Source: Podarcis raffonei (Eukaryota; Chordata; Lepidosauria; Squamata; Lacertidae). Taken from it: a stretch of DNA of 64,000 bases. Under the pieces are notes generated by a model. It did no database searches and was not told the DNA's origin. It was given only the letters and a program-made list of their open reading frames with translations. Positions 1 to 13,700 of this stretch are shown in pieces (position 1 is the first letter of the stretch; each line of letters begins with the position of its first letter). Both the position numbers and the translations under genes were made by a program. The DNA is taken from NCBI RefSeq assembly GCF_027172205.1, contig NC_070614.1, forward strand, positions 34,028,001 through 34,092,000. The letters run 5' to 3'.

Positions 1-2062
1 CATCATGATGTTGTGACCTACATCTTGTGCCCATTTAATCATAACTGATTTTACCTCTTCATCTTTCGTCTCCCATTCTAATAGTATGCTATATGCGGCC
101 TTCAGTAGTTTCGCTTTCCCTTCAATCACTTCCGTTTGAAACCTAGATCTAGTATAACTAAATCCTTTCTTACAGTCTTCTTTATATGTTTCATGTAGTT
201 GTCGATAATGCAACCAACTCTGAAAGTGGTCTTTGATCTCATCATAATCTCTTAATTTCCATTTTCCATCATGTTCCTTTAATAAATCAGCGTATGTGAG
301 CCATTTTCCTTTCTTTCCAAGTGGTTTGAGCAGTAATGCTTCATGTGGTGAAAGCCACCACAGAGTCTTTTGTTCCAATAAGTCTTTATATCTCTCCCAT
401 ACTCTCATTAATGATTTCCTGATTATATGGTTGTAAAAGCTTCTATGAGTCTTCCCTTTCCCGTACCATAAATATGCATGCCAACCAAATCTGTTGTCAT
501 GACCTTCTAGTTCTAGTGCCTCTTGCTTGTCCAATCTCATCCAGTCCCTGATCCATACCAACCAAGCAGATTCGTAATACAATTTAAGGTCTGGGAGAGC
601 AAACCCGCCTCTGTCTTTTACATCTGTAAGTATTTTATGTTTTATCCTTGGCCTTTTGCCCCCCCCCCCCCCGATAAATCTTAAAATCTCTTTCTGCCAT
701 TTTTTAAAGCATTCATCTTTCAGGATGACTGGTATTGATTGAAAAAGAAATAGCATTTTTGGCAACACATTCATTTTAATCGCTGATATTTTTCCTAACA
801 TTGAGAGATTCATTCTGCTCCATATTTCTAAATTTCTTTTTACCTCAAGCCAAATTTTTTCATAGTTATTTTTAAATAGGTTTGTATTTCTTGATGTTAA
901 CCAAATCCCTAAATATTTAACCTTTTTGTGGACTTCAATCTCAATATTTTGTTCTAATTCGGTTCTTTCTTCTTCCTTCATGTTTTTAACTAATAATTTA
1001 GTTTTATTCCTATTTAACTTAAATCCTGCCACTTCCCCAAAATTCTGAATTTTTTCTATTACTTTAGGGAGTGAAGTTTTAGGTTCTTCCACTGTTATCA
1101 CTAGGTCATCTGCATACGCTTTTAACTTGAATTCACTTTTCCCAGTTTTTACACCTGCAATCTCTTTATTTGCTCTTATGTTTTTGGCAAGTACTTCCAA
1201 GACCAGAATAAACAATAATGGTGATAATGGGCATCCTTGTCTTGTTCCTTTTTGGATCTTATAGTCATCCGTTATCACCTGATTTATAATTAGTTTGGCT
1301 TTTTGTTCTGAATAGATTGCTCCTATTGCTTTTAAAAACGTGGGACCACTTCTGATTTGTTCTAACAGCTTTATCATGAACTTCCAAGAAACATTATCGA
1401 AGGCTTTTTCAGCGTCTATAAACATCATTGCCACTTTCTTTTCATTTTTAGCCTCCAAGTATTCTATTATATTCAAAATATTCATTATATTCTCCTTCAT
1501 TTGTCTTCCTGGTAGGAACCCGGCTTGATCTTGATGTATATATTCATTTATTTATTTTTTTAATCTGTTAGCTAGGATATTTGCAAACAATTTGTAATAA
1601 TTATTTAACAAGGAAATAGGCCTATAGTTTTTAATTTGCAGCAAATCTGCATCTTGTTTTGGAATTACTGTTATATAGGCCTGTTTCCATGTTTCTGGGA
1701 TTTCGCCTGTGTTCAGTATTTCATTCATGACATCTTTCAATGGGTTCGCTAATTGTTCATTTAATATCTTAAAATATTTTGCCGTAAAGCCATCCGGGCC
1801 TGGAGATTTGCCATTTTTGGAGCTTTTTATTGCATCAAGTATTTCTTGCACTGTTATCTGGGAGTTAAGGATGTTCCTTTGTTCTTCTTTTAAATATGGC
1901 ATATTGCTATTTCTGATGTACTGTACTCTTCTATCTTAAATGTTTTTTCTTTCCCTTGTCTATACAACTCAGAAAAATATTTAACAAACCCTTCTCGTAT
2001 TTCCTTCAGCTTGTCTGTGATCCTGCCATTTATGTTAATTTTATAAATACAGTGGGGTTTAA
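1..2062 (-). mobile_element. L1-type LINE, ORF2 reverse-transcriptase fragment, runs off left edge
   Basis: Reading the minus strand gives non-LTR retrotransposon reverse transcriptase. The motif KSPGPDGF followed by NYRPISLLN lies near 1590-1830, a FLPGRQ block near 1500, a GCPLSPLLF block near 1230, and the catalytic-type YADD near 1110. C-terminal ORF2 sequence continues to position 1, where the text matches the start of the younger L1 copy at 27101-28113 (a KWAQD..GHNIM block), so both belong to one L1 family. No endonuclease domain is visible upstream, so the copy is 5' truncated near 2062, and its 3' end lies outside the window. The frame is interrupted at an A-run near 1552, and a 13-base C run sits at about 660-672. 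It is not expected to be functional. Confidence 0.88.
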
Positions 2063-2654
2063 TCCATAACTGGGGAGTCACCCCTGACATGGACCAGGTG
2101 CATCAACCCTGCTTGGGTCACCATTGAGAATGGTGCTATGGTCCATTAGCCCCCATGTAGGCTCCTGGACAGAGACTCCTTCCCTGACCCCTTTAACAGG
2201 GTACCAATTAGCTAAATATCTAACCCAATGCCTTATCTGCCATCTGAGCTGGACCCCCACATTGCCGGGCTGCAACCTGAGTCCCCTATCCAGACTCTGT
2301 TACCAGAACTCATTCCCTGCAGCTGATAGGTGCACCCCATCCAGTCTGAACAGAAACTCATTTGATAATTTTATGTTGAACTCCTTGAGGTTGCCCTCTT
2401 AAGTACTGTCAAGTGGTGGGCCTGATCTACCCTTTCCTCTGCAACTGGATTGGCCCTTCTGACAAGCCTTCACACTGCACAGTTGGAAGGGGAAGCATTA
2501 AATGTGCCCCCCTATGGCAGTTCAGACAGGGCTGTGGCCTTTCTGCACAGCAAACGCTGCTCCCCCAGAGCTCTAGGTGAGCAGGGATTGCAAAAAATCA
2601 TCCTAAGGATTCATTGATATTAATCTGGTAACCTTTATAATTGATGCAAGGAAT
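2063..2654. other. Stretch with no recognised gene
   Basis: About 600 bases of moderately GC-rich sequence between the L1 fragment and the first V2R relic. Short open frames occur on both strands but none resembles a known domain. It may be an interspersed repeat I do not recognise. Confidence 0.4.
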
Positions 2655-2850
2655 ATACCATGGGTAGGCAAACTAAGGCCCAGGGGCCGGATCCAGCCCA
2701 ATTGCCTTCTAAATCTTGTCCGTGGACAGCCCGGAATCAGTGTGTTTTTACATGGGTAGAATTTGTCCTTTTATTTAAAATGCATCTCTGGGTTATTTGT
2801 GGGGCATAGGAATTTGTTCATATTTTTTTTCAAATGTAGTTTTCTTCTAG
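2655..2850 (+). mobile_element. hAT-like non-autonomous DNA transposon fragment
   Basis: The segment opens with a GGTAGGCAAACTAAGGCCC-type end and continues with a CCGGATCCAGCCC block and a run ending in T-rich sequence. This is the layout of Charlie/hAT-derived elements common in amniote genomes. Only the left part is recognisable and no matching right terminus is seen before the V2R relic begins. Family assignment is from memory of the consensus pattern. Confidence 0.4.
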
Positions 2851-2941
2851 AACAGATAAAGGAAAGCAAACATTCTGGTGCATCCACACTACACATACTT
2901 TGCTAGATTACACATTGCAATAAATGATGTGGACATATTGT

Positions 2942-4097
2942 TCAATCCTTTCTTCTTACTAGATGTTCCTTGCTGTTCAATTCAGGCCTTAGCATAATAG
3001 TGTAACATTTGGGTGCAAAGATGCAACCCAGCAAGCCAGCACTAGAAGCCAAGATAGAGAAGATCTCCACTGCAACCATGTACTTTCCCTTGGAACTCAG
3101 GTAGGATGGAATAAAGGACGGCCAAACACTGCAAAAGACCACCGTGCTGAAAGTGATAAACCTGACTTCATTGAAACTGTCTGGTAACTTCCGGGCAAGG
3201 AAAGTTACAGTGAAGCTGACTAAGGACAGGTAGCCTAGGTAGCCCAAGACACAATAAAACAGAATCACAGAACCCTCATTACACTCTAGTATAATTTCTT
3301 CAGACATTGTGTGTATATCAGCCTCTGGGAATGGAGGAGAGGTTGCAAGCCATACAGTGCAAATAATTGCTTGGAGGAGGGAGCAGGAAAGAACAATGGA
3401 GTTGGCCAGACTCTTCCCAACCCACTTCTTCATTTTGGATCCAGGTTTGGTGGCCATGAAAGCCAGAACCACCGTGATGGTTTTTGCCAGCACAGAAGAA
3501 ACAGCAACTGAGAAGGTGATGCCAAAAGCAGTTTGTCGGAGGAGACATGTCACCTTATGGGGTTGTCCAATAAACAGAAATGCACAAAGGAAGCAGAGCA
3601 GGAGAGAATGTAGGTAAGATCCCGGTTGTTGGCTTTGACAATGGGGTGTTGTGGTGATTCATGAATATTCCTAGCACTAGAGCTGTGATCACAGAAAAGA
3701 AAGAACTAAAGAGGCTAAACTAAGACCCAAAGATTCTTCATAAGACAAGAAACATGTACTCTTAGGGATACACAAGTGCTATGTAATTTGTCTTTACATT
3801 TTGTATACATACAACACCAGCCAAAAATCACAGTTCTCCTAGCACCCTACACCGCTAAGAACAACCACAATAGGAATTAAATTATACATCAATTTGCATT
3901 TGTTTTTAAAAAGATAGCTCCTCACGCAAGCTCTTCAAACAATGTTGGTGGGGGTTCTTCATTGAATGTTATTGATTCAGAGATGATGAAGGTCTGAGAA
4001 GTGGATAGTGTAGATCATCAACCATGCATTTAATGATGTGAGACTTGCACACCATGGGTGGAAGTAGTACAAGAAGTATAGCCAGCGATGATATCAT
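2942..4097 (-). pseudogene. V2R relic A: degraded exon 6 (2942-3812) directly downstream of degraded exon 1 (3926-4097)
   Basis: Exon 6 is open from the middle of the seven-helix domain to a normal tail ([15 protein letters not shown], stop at 2942). Its amino-terminal third is scrambled: compared with intact copies there are single-base losses in TM1 and before the TPIVKANN block, and a loss of about 10 bases in TM2. The exon 1 copy has an ATG at 4097, a hydrophobic leader, the HIIKCMVDD block and a GT donor after 3926. It is about 40 bases shorter than the intact D/E exon 1 and is frameshifted in the middle. Only about 110 bases separate the two exons, so exons 2-5 are absent. It is a non-functional remnant of a class C vomeronasal receptor gene. 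Confidence 0.85.
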
Positions 4098-4324
4098 TCT
4101 GAGTACCAAACTTTGAATGCTGCATGGTTTATATCTATAGCATCCTATTGGTTTTTCTAGTGGTCACTGCAAATATAAGGGTATGTGCTGGATAGCAGCA
4201 AACTCCTTTTGGGAAGAGAGTTACCAATTAAAAGTTGGGCTTTCCCTGTGGAATTGCTAAGAAAACATACTTGTTATATTAAAATAGCATTTCTCATTCA
4301 TTTAATTAGACAACAAGGGACAGT

Positions 4325-4397
4325 GTGGAGATATCTCAGTTGGTAGAGCATGAGACTATTAATCTCAGGGTCATAGGTTTGAGCCCCACGTTGAGCT
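4325..4397 (+). pseudogene. tRNA-Lys-like pseudogene or tRNA-derived SINE head
   Basis: The D-arm text (CTCAGTTGGTAGAGCA), the anticodon arm (GAGACT ATT AATCTC) and the T-arm (GGTTTGAGCCCCAC) follow the layout of vertebrate tRNA-Lys(CTT). The anticodon triplet reads ATT instead of CTT, the T-loop has TTTGA instead of TTCGA, and the acceptor stem halves pair poorly. I infer a dead copy or the promoter head of a SINE rather than a working tRNA gene. Confidence 0.6.
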
Positions 4398-4940
4398 AGT
4401 TTTCATGAATCATTGGAAAGCATCATATGCCATTTTGAATAAAGGTGTTAGACCAAACCATTCCAAACTGTACTGTTTGGGATACTTCTGGAGTTATCAT
4501 TGTCCAATTTGACATGATGGGTATTGAAATTTAGGGGTTGGGTTGATTCTATGTTTGGATACTTTTGGAAGCCATTTTGAATAAAGATGATGGACCAGAT
4601 TTTTCAAAAGTGCATGGATTTGAAAATTTGAAAATATTGTTGCCAAACTTAGTATAGCGGTTACCAAAATGGAGGTTTTACTCTATGTTTTAAACCATCA
4701 GAACAGTGATACCCACACCTGAATGCTGTATATAGCACCAAAATGAAAACTGCATTAAAACATTTTTTTCCTAAAGTGAAATGTGCATTAATGAAGACAG
4801 TAGACAGAAACATTGAAAATTTGGACACCTCTGAAGATACTGCAACCCATTTTAGCCTGGGGCTTCCAAAGATGGAGGGCCGATGCAGACAAACCTTTAT
4901 ACAGCAGATCATTAAAAAATGACAGAGATCTGTTCAATTT
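4398..4940. other. Intergenic, 3' flank of gene B
   Basis: AT-rich sequence between the tRNA-like copy and the stop codon of gene B. No domain, splice signal pair or strong polyadenylation signal was recognised. Confidence 0.4.
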
Positions 4941-7738
4941 TCATGTTTTCCTTCTTATTAGCAGATCCCTGCTGTTCAGCTCAGGCCTCAACACAATAAT
5001 GTAATATTTTGGGGCAAAGATGCAACTCAGCAATCCAGCACTGGAGGCCAAGATAGAGAAGATCTCCACAGCCACCACATATTTTCCCTTCATGCTCAAG
5101 TAGGTTGGGACAAAAGAAAGCCAAACACTGCAAAATAGCAACATGCTGAAAGTGATAAACTTGGCCTCGTTGAAACTATCAGGCAATTTTCTGGCAAAGA
5201 AAGCCACAGTGAAGCTCACAAGAGCCAGAAAGCCCATGTAGCCCAAAACACAGTAGAACATAGCCACAGACCCCTCATTACACTCTAATACAATTTCTCC
5301 AGCCACTGAGTTGAAGTCAACATCAGGGAAAGGAGGAGAGATCACCAGCCACATAGTGCAGATGGCTGCTTGAATAATGGAGCAGGAAAGAACAACAGAG
5401 TTTGCCATTCCTTTCCCCACCCACTTCCTCATCCTGGATCCAGGCTTGGTAGCCATGAAAGCCAGAACCACTGTGATGGTTTTTGCTAACACACAGGAAA
5501 CAGCCACTGAGAAGATGATGCCAAAAACAGTCTGTCGAAGCAGACATGTCACCACCTGAGGCTGGCCAATAAATAGCAATGCACAAATGAAACAGAGAAG
5601 GAGGGAAATGAGGAGAGTGTAGGTCAGGATCCAGTTGTTGGCTTTGACAATGGGAGTGTGATGGTGCTTCATAAATGTCCCCAGCACAAATGCTGTAATG
5701 AAAGCAAAGGAAAGAGCAAAAGAGGTTAAACTGATACCCAAAGGGTCTTCATAGGACAAAAAACTTGTACTCTTGGGAATACATAAATTCCTATTTCTGT
5801 TTGGATATTTTTTGTCTTCACACTTATAACAGTCAGTCATATCTGAAAAAGAAAATATTTTGTATTAATCTCAAAAATACGACGTTTCCTCAACATACTG
5901 TGACTTTTCCTTCTTTTCTTTTTTTATTCCATTTAAAAAACAAAAACAAAAATGGTTTCATGAATATACAATTAAAATTTACAATTGTGAATGATGGAGT
6001 CCATCTGCTTAGGCTGCCAATCAGAAGTACATAGTTAACTGAGTGAAAATGCAGAAGGGTTGGAAATGCTTCCTGATTGACTTCACATTGTCAAGAACTA
6101 ACCAAGGGTTTCCAGTCAATATTCTGTAGCCCCTCTCTAAAGCATAATAGAGGGAATGTGTCACTGCATACTTATGTGTATGCTTAATCAGTAAATTAAA
6201 AAGAATTCAATCTTAGCAAACCTCTGTATGTGCAGATTGGAAGTTAGCTCTTTGCTGGATTTCTCAAAATATTATGACTTGATTACCTGAAGCATAAAGT
6301 TTTAAAATATACATCTAAATAAGTTTTATGAATGTAAATGCACAATGGAAAAGAACTTGGATGGATACTGCTAAACACATATTGAGAGAAAATGCAGATT
6401 TACATACATTTTTAAGAGGATTTAAAAAATAATAATAATCAAATTAATGAAGCTGTGTGTAAAAATATGTTTACTAAACGATTAGGTACATTGCCACCCA
6501 AATCTTTCTACCAAGTTTCAAAAACTGGAAACAAGAACCTTGGTGAATATATTGTTTCCTGTGGATATTTTTCTTTGATTTAGGGAACCGTATATAAATT
6601 TGTGCATATATTTCTTACCCTCCTGGGTTGTAATCTTCCCTTCTGGACATGGGGTGCAGTCATAGCAGCAAAATGGCTCCCCCTCTTTCACTTTCTTGCT
6701 AGAACCAGGATGACAACTGTCAGAGCATACAGATTTAGGCAGTGTCTAAATTCAGAAATGAAAGAGAGAGAAAATTCGATTCTCAGAATAATATAGCCAT
6801 AATCCTCAAGTTTCTGAGACATTTTTGAAGTAGCAAAGGACAGTCCCTGCACTCCTGATTGAGCCTCCCATCTTGAGTGATATTTGTTGTGGGAGCGGGA
6901 GACGGTTCTCCAAAGAGAGCTTTTGCCAAGCACTTTAAGATAATAGACATACTTCTTTCTTAGTAGTTCAGGATCTCCACATTTCTTTTTAAGAAGACAG
7001 TGGGGGAGAAAGAAATCCGCATTGTTACAGGAGAAGATCCTGCTCATTAGCTGATGAACGAATTAGCATATCATAGAAATGGATAGTTGGAAGGGACCCA
7101 GGGGATCATCTAGTGCAGTGGTGTCCAAACTTTTTTCAAAGAGGGCCAGATTTGATGAAGTGAAGTGCCATGGGGGCCGACCAAAGGGCCAACCAAAGTT
7201 GTTGACCTTTTTCAAAGATTGAAGTTCAGCTTCTTTTTAGGAATTTACCCAAGGAAATAAGCTACCAACGGGGCCAGATTAAACTGACTGGCGAGCCAGA
7301 TTAGGCCCCCAAAATGGACTTTGGACATGCCTGATCTAGTGCAACCCCCTGCAATGCAGGAATATGCAGCTGTCCCATACAAGGATTGAACCTGCAACCT
7401 TGGCATTTTCAGCACTATACTTCAACCAACTGAGCTATCATGACCCCTGTCTTATATCATCACAATTTCTCTGGAACTTCTTAAGTGCGCTTGAAATGCC
7501 ACAAGGGTATCAACATTGCCATTATAATTGCATTGCACATTCTGGAAAATGTTCTTGTTGAATAAATTATTTGTTTTGCTATGTTTATTGATCAACCTGA
7601 CTTGTTAACTAAGTGAAGATGCCTGTAGCCGTGTAAAATAGATGAAATTGCTGAAAAGCATTTAAAAGAAGGTAGCCTCTTCTTTTAACATGGTTGTTTG
7701 AAAGATCATTTATTGTGGCAGCTTGCTTCATTCAGCAG

Positions 7739-7782
<44 letters not shown>

Positions 7783-10700
7783 AAGTCAGTAGTAAGGGAG
7801 AGACGAGGCAGGCTGTTGAAGAATCCGGGGTCTTCCTGTCCTGCTGCAACCATCTCCCCTCCTCCCTGGTCTCGGAACAAAAGAGGGATGAAGAGAGCAG
7901 AGCAGAGACAGACAAGGTGATGAAGTATCAGATTGCTTGGAAAGACCGGGGGGGGGTGGAACTGTGGGAAGATAGGGATCTTCAGTCCCTGCAACTTCCT
8001 CATAGGGGCTAGATCAGACAGGACTATTTGCTGTGCACACTAGGCCTTGTGTCTTGAGCTATCTTGTTTCTTTGAATAAAGAGTTAACTTCATGGGCACC
8101 GTGTGAGTTATTGCTGCCCTGCCCTTGACAACTGCTTCTGACAGTTGTGCTATTTTCAATCCCAACAACAGCTAACAGTTTTAATAAGGGCTGAAAAATG
8201 CTAAGCAAAATAACATTTGTATATTATTCAGGAGTGTTCATTCAAAATCGGAATCTTCCCAAATGGCTGACGATTACCTCCTACCTGGTTAAACCAGTTA
8301 TGCCATGTTATGATATCCTCACTGATAGCAAGTGCTTGCTCTGGAGGAACCTGGGGATCAATCTTCCCAACTTTCACTCTTTGAAAGGATTGATTTGAGA
8401 AAACAATCCAGTTGGTGACATCAAATCCAGCTACTATCGCCCCATTCTGGTCAAAGGAAATCTTATCCCCAGCACTGTTGTTAAATGAGATATGCCTCAG
8501 AAAATGGTGGAGCTAGATTGAAAAGGAAATGGCAGTTCAGGAAGGAATAATGTTGCATTGCATATTTAAGGCTGGAGATTCTAAATATCCATTCTGGATA
8601 GAAGCCATCTTTTTTCTTTTCTTTCCCCCCTAGAAAATAACAGGCTTTAAATATAAGTTTGAAGCCACAAATGTATCACTTTTTGAAGTTCATTTTCAAA
8701 TACAGATGGTCAATAATTATGGCATCCTGTTTCGAAAATGCACAAACAACCATAAAAGCACTGATAGGTTATTGAAAGTGATGGCTCCATGGGTTTCATG
8801 GTATATACACTGTGGGTTTACATATCATTCTTTCTATACTGCAGGTTCGGAGGTAAATATGGATCCTTATCCATCATCCACATGCAAAAGGATGGTATGA
8901 GCAGGTTTGGGGGAGCCTCAAGAGTCCCATAGACTGCAAGAAGATCAAACCTATCTATTCTGAAGGAAATCAGCCCTTAGTGCTCACTGGAAGGACAGAT
9001 TCTGAAGCTGAGGTTCCAATACTTTGGCCACCTCATGAGAAGAGAAGACTCCCTGGGAAAGACCCTGATGTTGGGAAAGATTGAGGGCAAAAGGAGAAGG
9101 GGAGGGCCGAGGACGAGATGGTTGGACAGTGTTTTCGAAGTTACCAACATGAGTTTGACCAAACTGCGGGAGGCAGTGGAAGACAAGAGTGCATGGCGTG
9201 CTGTGGTCCATGGGGTCACGAAGAGTCAGACATGACTAAACGACTAAACAACAACAGGAAGATTTGCAGAGGTACAAAAGAAGACTTTAGGGAAGGAAAC
9301 CCTGAGGAGGGTACAACCCCCCAAACATCCCAATGAGGACTGAGAACATTTAGCAGCCAAAGAATGCTTACTGTTTGTTAGGGAGGAAAATTGAAAAACT
9401 AGGTAGGAAAATGGAAATGTCATGGTATTTAATAATAAAAAATAAATACGCAAATAAATATAATTCATATGTTCACACACCCCAGTATCTAAGCAAATCC
9501 TGAGGTCCTTGAACGCACCATTACCCATAAAGAATGTAGACCAATTTTTTGTGTGGGTCCTTTCAAGTAGTAAATTGAATATAACTCAAGTTCATGGAAC
9601 ATTCTATATAGAAATACTTGAATTTACTTCAAAAATAAAACAGAATGTACAAGAAAGGGTTTGAGTACATAGAACTTGCATACACAAATAGGACAATAGT
9701 GTCCAGTATCTGTAAGGAATTACACATTTCAAATTCTTTTTACAATTCCAACAAGAAAGCGTGGAGGAGAAATACAATTTTGTCTGCATCTTGATAACCA
9801 ATTTGTGAACTGTGAACAAATGTGAACTGAAACACCAATTTCCTGCCCAATTCACACTTCTCTGAATTTTGTGGTGCAGTTCATTTGTGAAAAGAATATA
9901 TATTATATTTAGATGAAATTGCTTGGGAAAATGTATATACTAGTCAAACCTATTTGCAAAAAAACACAAACATAAGGATTTTACAAATATAGCCACATTA
10001 TCTGAGGAATATGGAGAAGAAAAATTATTTTAAAAACTGTAAAAAAAACATCTTGATGAAGGTGGAATGAAAAACACAGACTAGAACTCAGCTGGAATAA
10101 AACTCATATTTTCATTTTTGCTGTAGATTTCTACTTCAATTTTCAAACATTCCCTCTTCTGTGGTACACAGTGAAGAGGCAGGGCATATAATGCAGATGA
10201 GGATGCTCAGCCCCTTACCTGCCACAGCTGTTGATTCTGAAGCTTCAGTTCTCCACGGCCTGCCATTGATCTGTGTTTGACTTGAGATGTAGACATGGCA
10301 TGCAAAGCTTGGGCCACAACATAAACAGCATTGTAGATGTTGTAGCTGTGGCTGGTCATGCTCATTTCAAAAAAAGGACCAGGAAGATTCTCCAATCTCT
10401 CTTCCCCGGTGCAGATATCTCCCTTCACATTGCCAGTAACTTGATTTGTGAATACACAACCAAATGCCTGTTGCCAGAAGTCCATGATAAAACCATCCCC
10501 TTTTGAGCTAGAAGGGTTTTTGTTCTCAACAAATTTGTGAAATCCTGGTACATCACCAGAACGAGCTGTGAAGGAGAGGGCCCCGTGCAGTATTTCTGTA
10601 TCCCAAGTCCTTTGATAAACAAATGATGTTAGCTCCATCTGGCCTGTCATAATCCACACTTTACCTTTTGGCTTACTTGGCATTTGTTCTTGTTCTGACA

Positions 10701-13700
10701 GATACGGAAACCATCTGAAAAAAGGCACAGCATACGATTCCCCATAGACCACAACTGCATTGGCTTTGTTGTTAATTATATTATCATGGATTTTTGCCCC
10801 CTTGTTAAACAAAGCATTAACTTCTGTGATAAAAGTGAATTTCTGAGTTCTTTCAGTGAAGGCAAAACAAATACCACTCTGGGAGAAAAGTGGAACTACA
10901 GTTTGTACAAATCTATCTCCATATTCATCATTGCTGGTAAGGATCCCAATCCATGTCCACCTGAAATGCAGAAGGAAATAGAGAATCCCCTGATACTGGA
11001 GGTCTTCCTTGGGGCTCATCTGGTAGAAATAAAGTCCTGGGGTTTTATCATTCATCAACGGTGCAGATCCATATATGAGCTAAAGAGAAATGTGGGGAAG
11101 GAAGAAAGTGACAGAAGTGATAACCACTTTAACCTGAAACATGTTGTTATATCAACAATTCTTCCAACGGTGCTATGAAACTGGTATGTATAGAGAGTGG
11201 AAGCAGGGGCAGACTTTTGTAATATGGTGCCCTTAGCAAGGACAAAATTTGTTGTCCCCCTACATATTTCTTATTTTCACAATAATTCCTTAATTATGTA
11301 TTGTTGTTTCCTCAGCTTGGTGTGAGGAAATCACTCACACCCACCCATATACGTGTCACTGGAGGAAGCAGAGAGAACAGTGTCATGCCTAAGGATTTCC
11401 AATAAATTCAAGGTGTAAGAGATAATTGCAACAATACTGAGGACTTCTTGGCTCAAAAGTCTCACTCTTTAGAGACATAATTGTAAAAAAAGATGACGTA
11501 TATATATCCTGAAGCAGAGCCAAAAGTTTTCAAGAGATAAGAAGTTCCCTGAATGCTCCCCAAATTGTCATTGCAGTGGTTGAAATGAAAAATAAAAACT
11601 TCTGCCTCAGGATTAGGCTGCAGTTTTAAAAAATCTCCCATCCAACATTCACGCAAAAAATATGTCCCTCTGGTTATTTGGAATGCACAGATTTGTTTTT
11701 CTAAACTACATCATACAACATAGATGGAGTAAATCCCTATTCTGGACACCAAGAGAGAAATATCCCACCTGTGGAACCTTATAGATATCCAATATTGTTG
11801 CCACTTGAAGGGAAGTCTGGGAGTCCAGTCCCCCAATGATGGCTAAAAGGTTTTGCTTTATGTCACAGATGTAGTTGGGCACAAATGTTTCCAGTGTGGA
11901 TGTGAGTAACATTGTGGCATGATAGGTCCATTTGGCATTGAAATAGCTGTCATAGATATGGAAGCCTAGAGTGACATTAGGTAGGATCTGAGGATTTTCA
12001 TTGATCTCCTTCACTGCAAATTGCAAGGCCAGGATGTTCTGGTAATGCTTAGGCACCACACTAGAAAGAGAGTTGCATTCCTTATCAGAAAAGTATGCCA
12101 CACTTTGTAAATGCTTCACAGCTATGTTCTACATTGAGTTCCAGTGTTTGTCATTAGGTCAGTTAGGCTGCCTATGGGGCAGACCTCAAAGGAGTGATTC
12201 TGTCTTCACATGAGAGGAATACTGACCATTTAGAAACCAAGTGATAGATTTCCTGCAACCAGGGCTTTTTTCAGCTAAAGTTTGCCGGAACCAGTGCTAG
12301 CACCACTGTGGGTGCCATTGCCATTATAAGAGAACACTGGTGGCATTCATGCTGAGTTCTGGCACCTCTTTTCCTAGAAAAATAGCAATGCCTGCAATGT
12401 TTACTAAATGAAATGAATGAACTCTACCCCGTGTCTGAGAAATCTCAGAGGTAACAGTGCATCAGTTCAGAATTACATTGCAAAGAATAATTTTTTATGG
12501 CTTCAACCTAAGTAGCCTGTCCCTTTTTTTTAAAAAAAAAAACATATTTAAATGTGGGGGAGGGCAAACTACAGCCCCCAAATTGCCATGAAGCCTTGAC
12601 CAAAGAAGGAAATAATTATCACACAATGTCAAAGCTGGAAAGTGGCAAACATTTTATATACAGATAAATATAGATTAAGGCTGTATCCACACTCCCAATT
12701 ACTCTACAACCAGTACTCCCCACTCCCCACTGCTGGTTTGGGACATGAGCAGCACATGACATGAGCAGCAATCCATATTTATCCTGTATGTGCTCCTTCA
12801 TGTCATCTTATGAAATACAGTGTTTCCCCGCAAACCAGCTTTAATCCAAATCGAGAAAAAGCATAATCTAGATGTGTTCAAAAACAGTAACCTGTACATA
12901 TCTTAAATCTCGAACAACTTATCTTAGATACAGGATGTGAGGATGGGGCTGAGAAAGATTTCTGTCTCAGACCTTGAGGAACTGCTGCCAGTAAGAGTTC
13001 AAATTGAACTAATTGGACCAATCACATTATAACACAACTTTAACACACTTTCATTGAACTGTAAGATCATCCACATCAGTAGAAAAGTAGATGTCTGAGA
13101 ATAATTCAAAGAACTTTGAAATGGTTGTGAGAATAAAAGGGGATAAGTGTGCAAATCCGTTTTGTTTTTTTCAGAAGAATGTCTATTTTATATATCATAT
13201 TCTAGAATACTAAATATCATGTTTGCAGAAGGCAAAAAGAGGATTTAACTATTTCTAAATATGTGGGCAAATATACATGTGTTATTTTATGACAATATTA
13301 ATTATGAAAAATGATTGTGATACACACACACATAAGGTGCAGGTGGAGAGACGGAGCACAAGTCACACATTGGGACAGAGTAACCATGCAGAAACATTTT
13401 TGGCAGATAACTTGACAGAGGAATTAAAAGCTTCAATCCACCTTGGTATTCATTAAGGTTTTTTGAGATGGACCAGCCCATCAAAGATTCCCTTGCCTTG
13501 GTTAAAAAATAACCAGAGTCCCCTTCCCCTCCACTTAAAAAAAACCAAGGAGACAACTGTTATTTTTCCATTCTAATTTGAGGGATCTAGAAAATGATAT
13601 GCATTAATACTTTGCCAGGGATTGAACTCCCATGCAAATGTTGCCACGTGTAATGAACCCAGTTGCCTGCCATGGTATATAAGGGATTAAAGTATGAAGC

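Noticed and set aside
3309-3617. Plus-strand open frames opposite V2R exon 6 (also near 5377, 16143, 28080, 44137, 53479, 57938)
   Set aside because: The same antisense frames recur at every exon 6 copy because the sense codons are conserved. They have no independent domain or start context.
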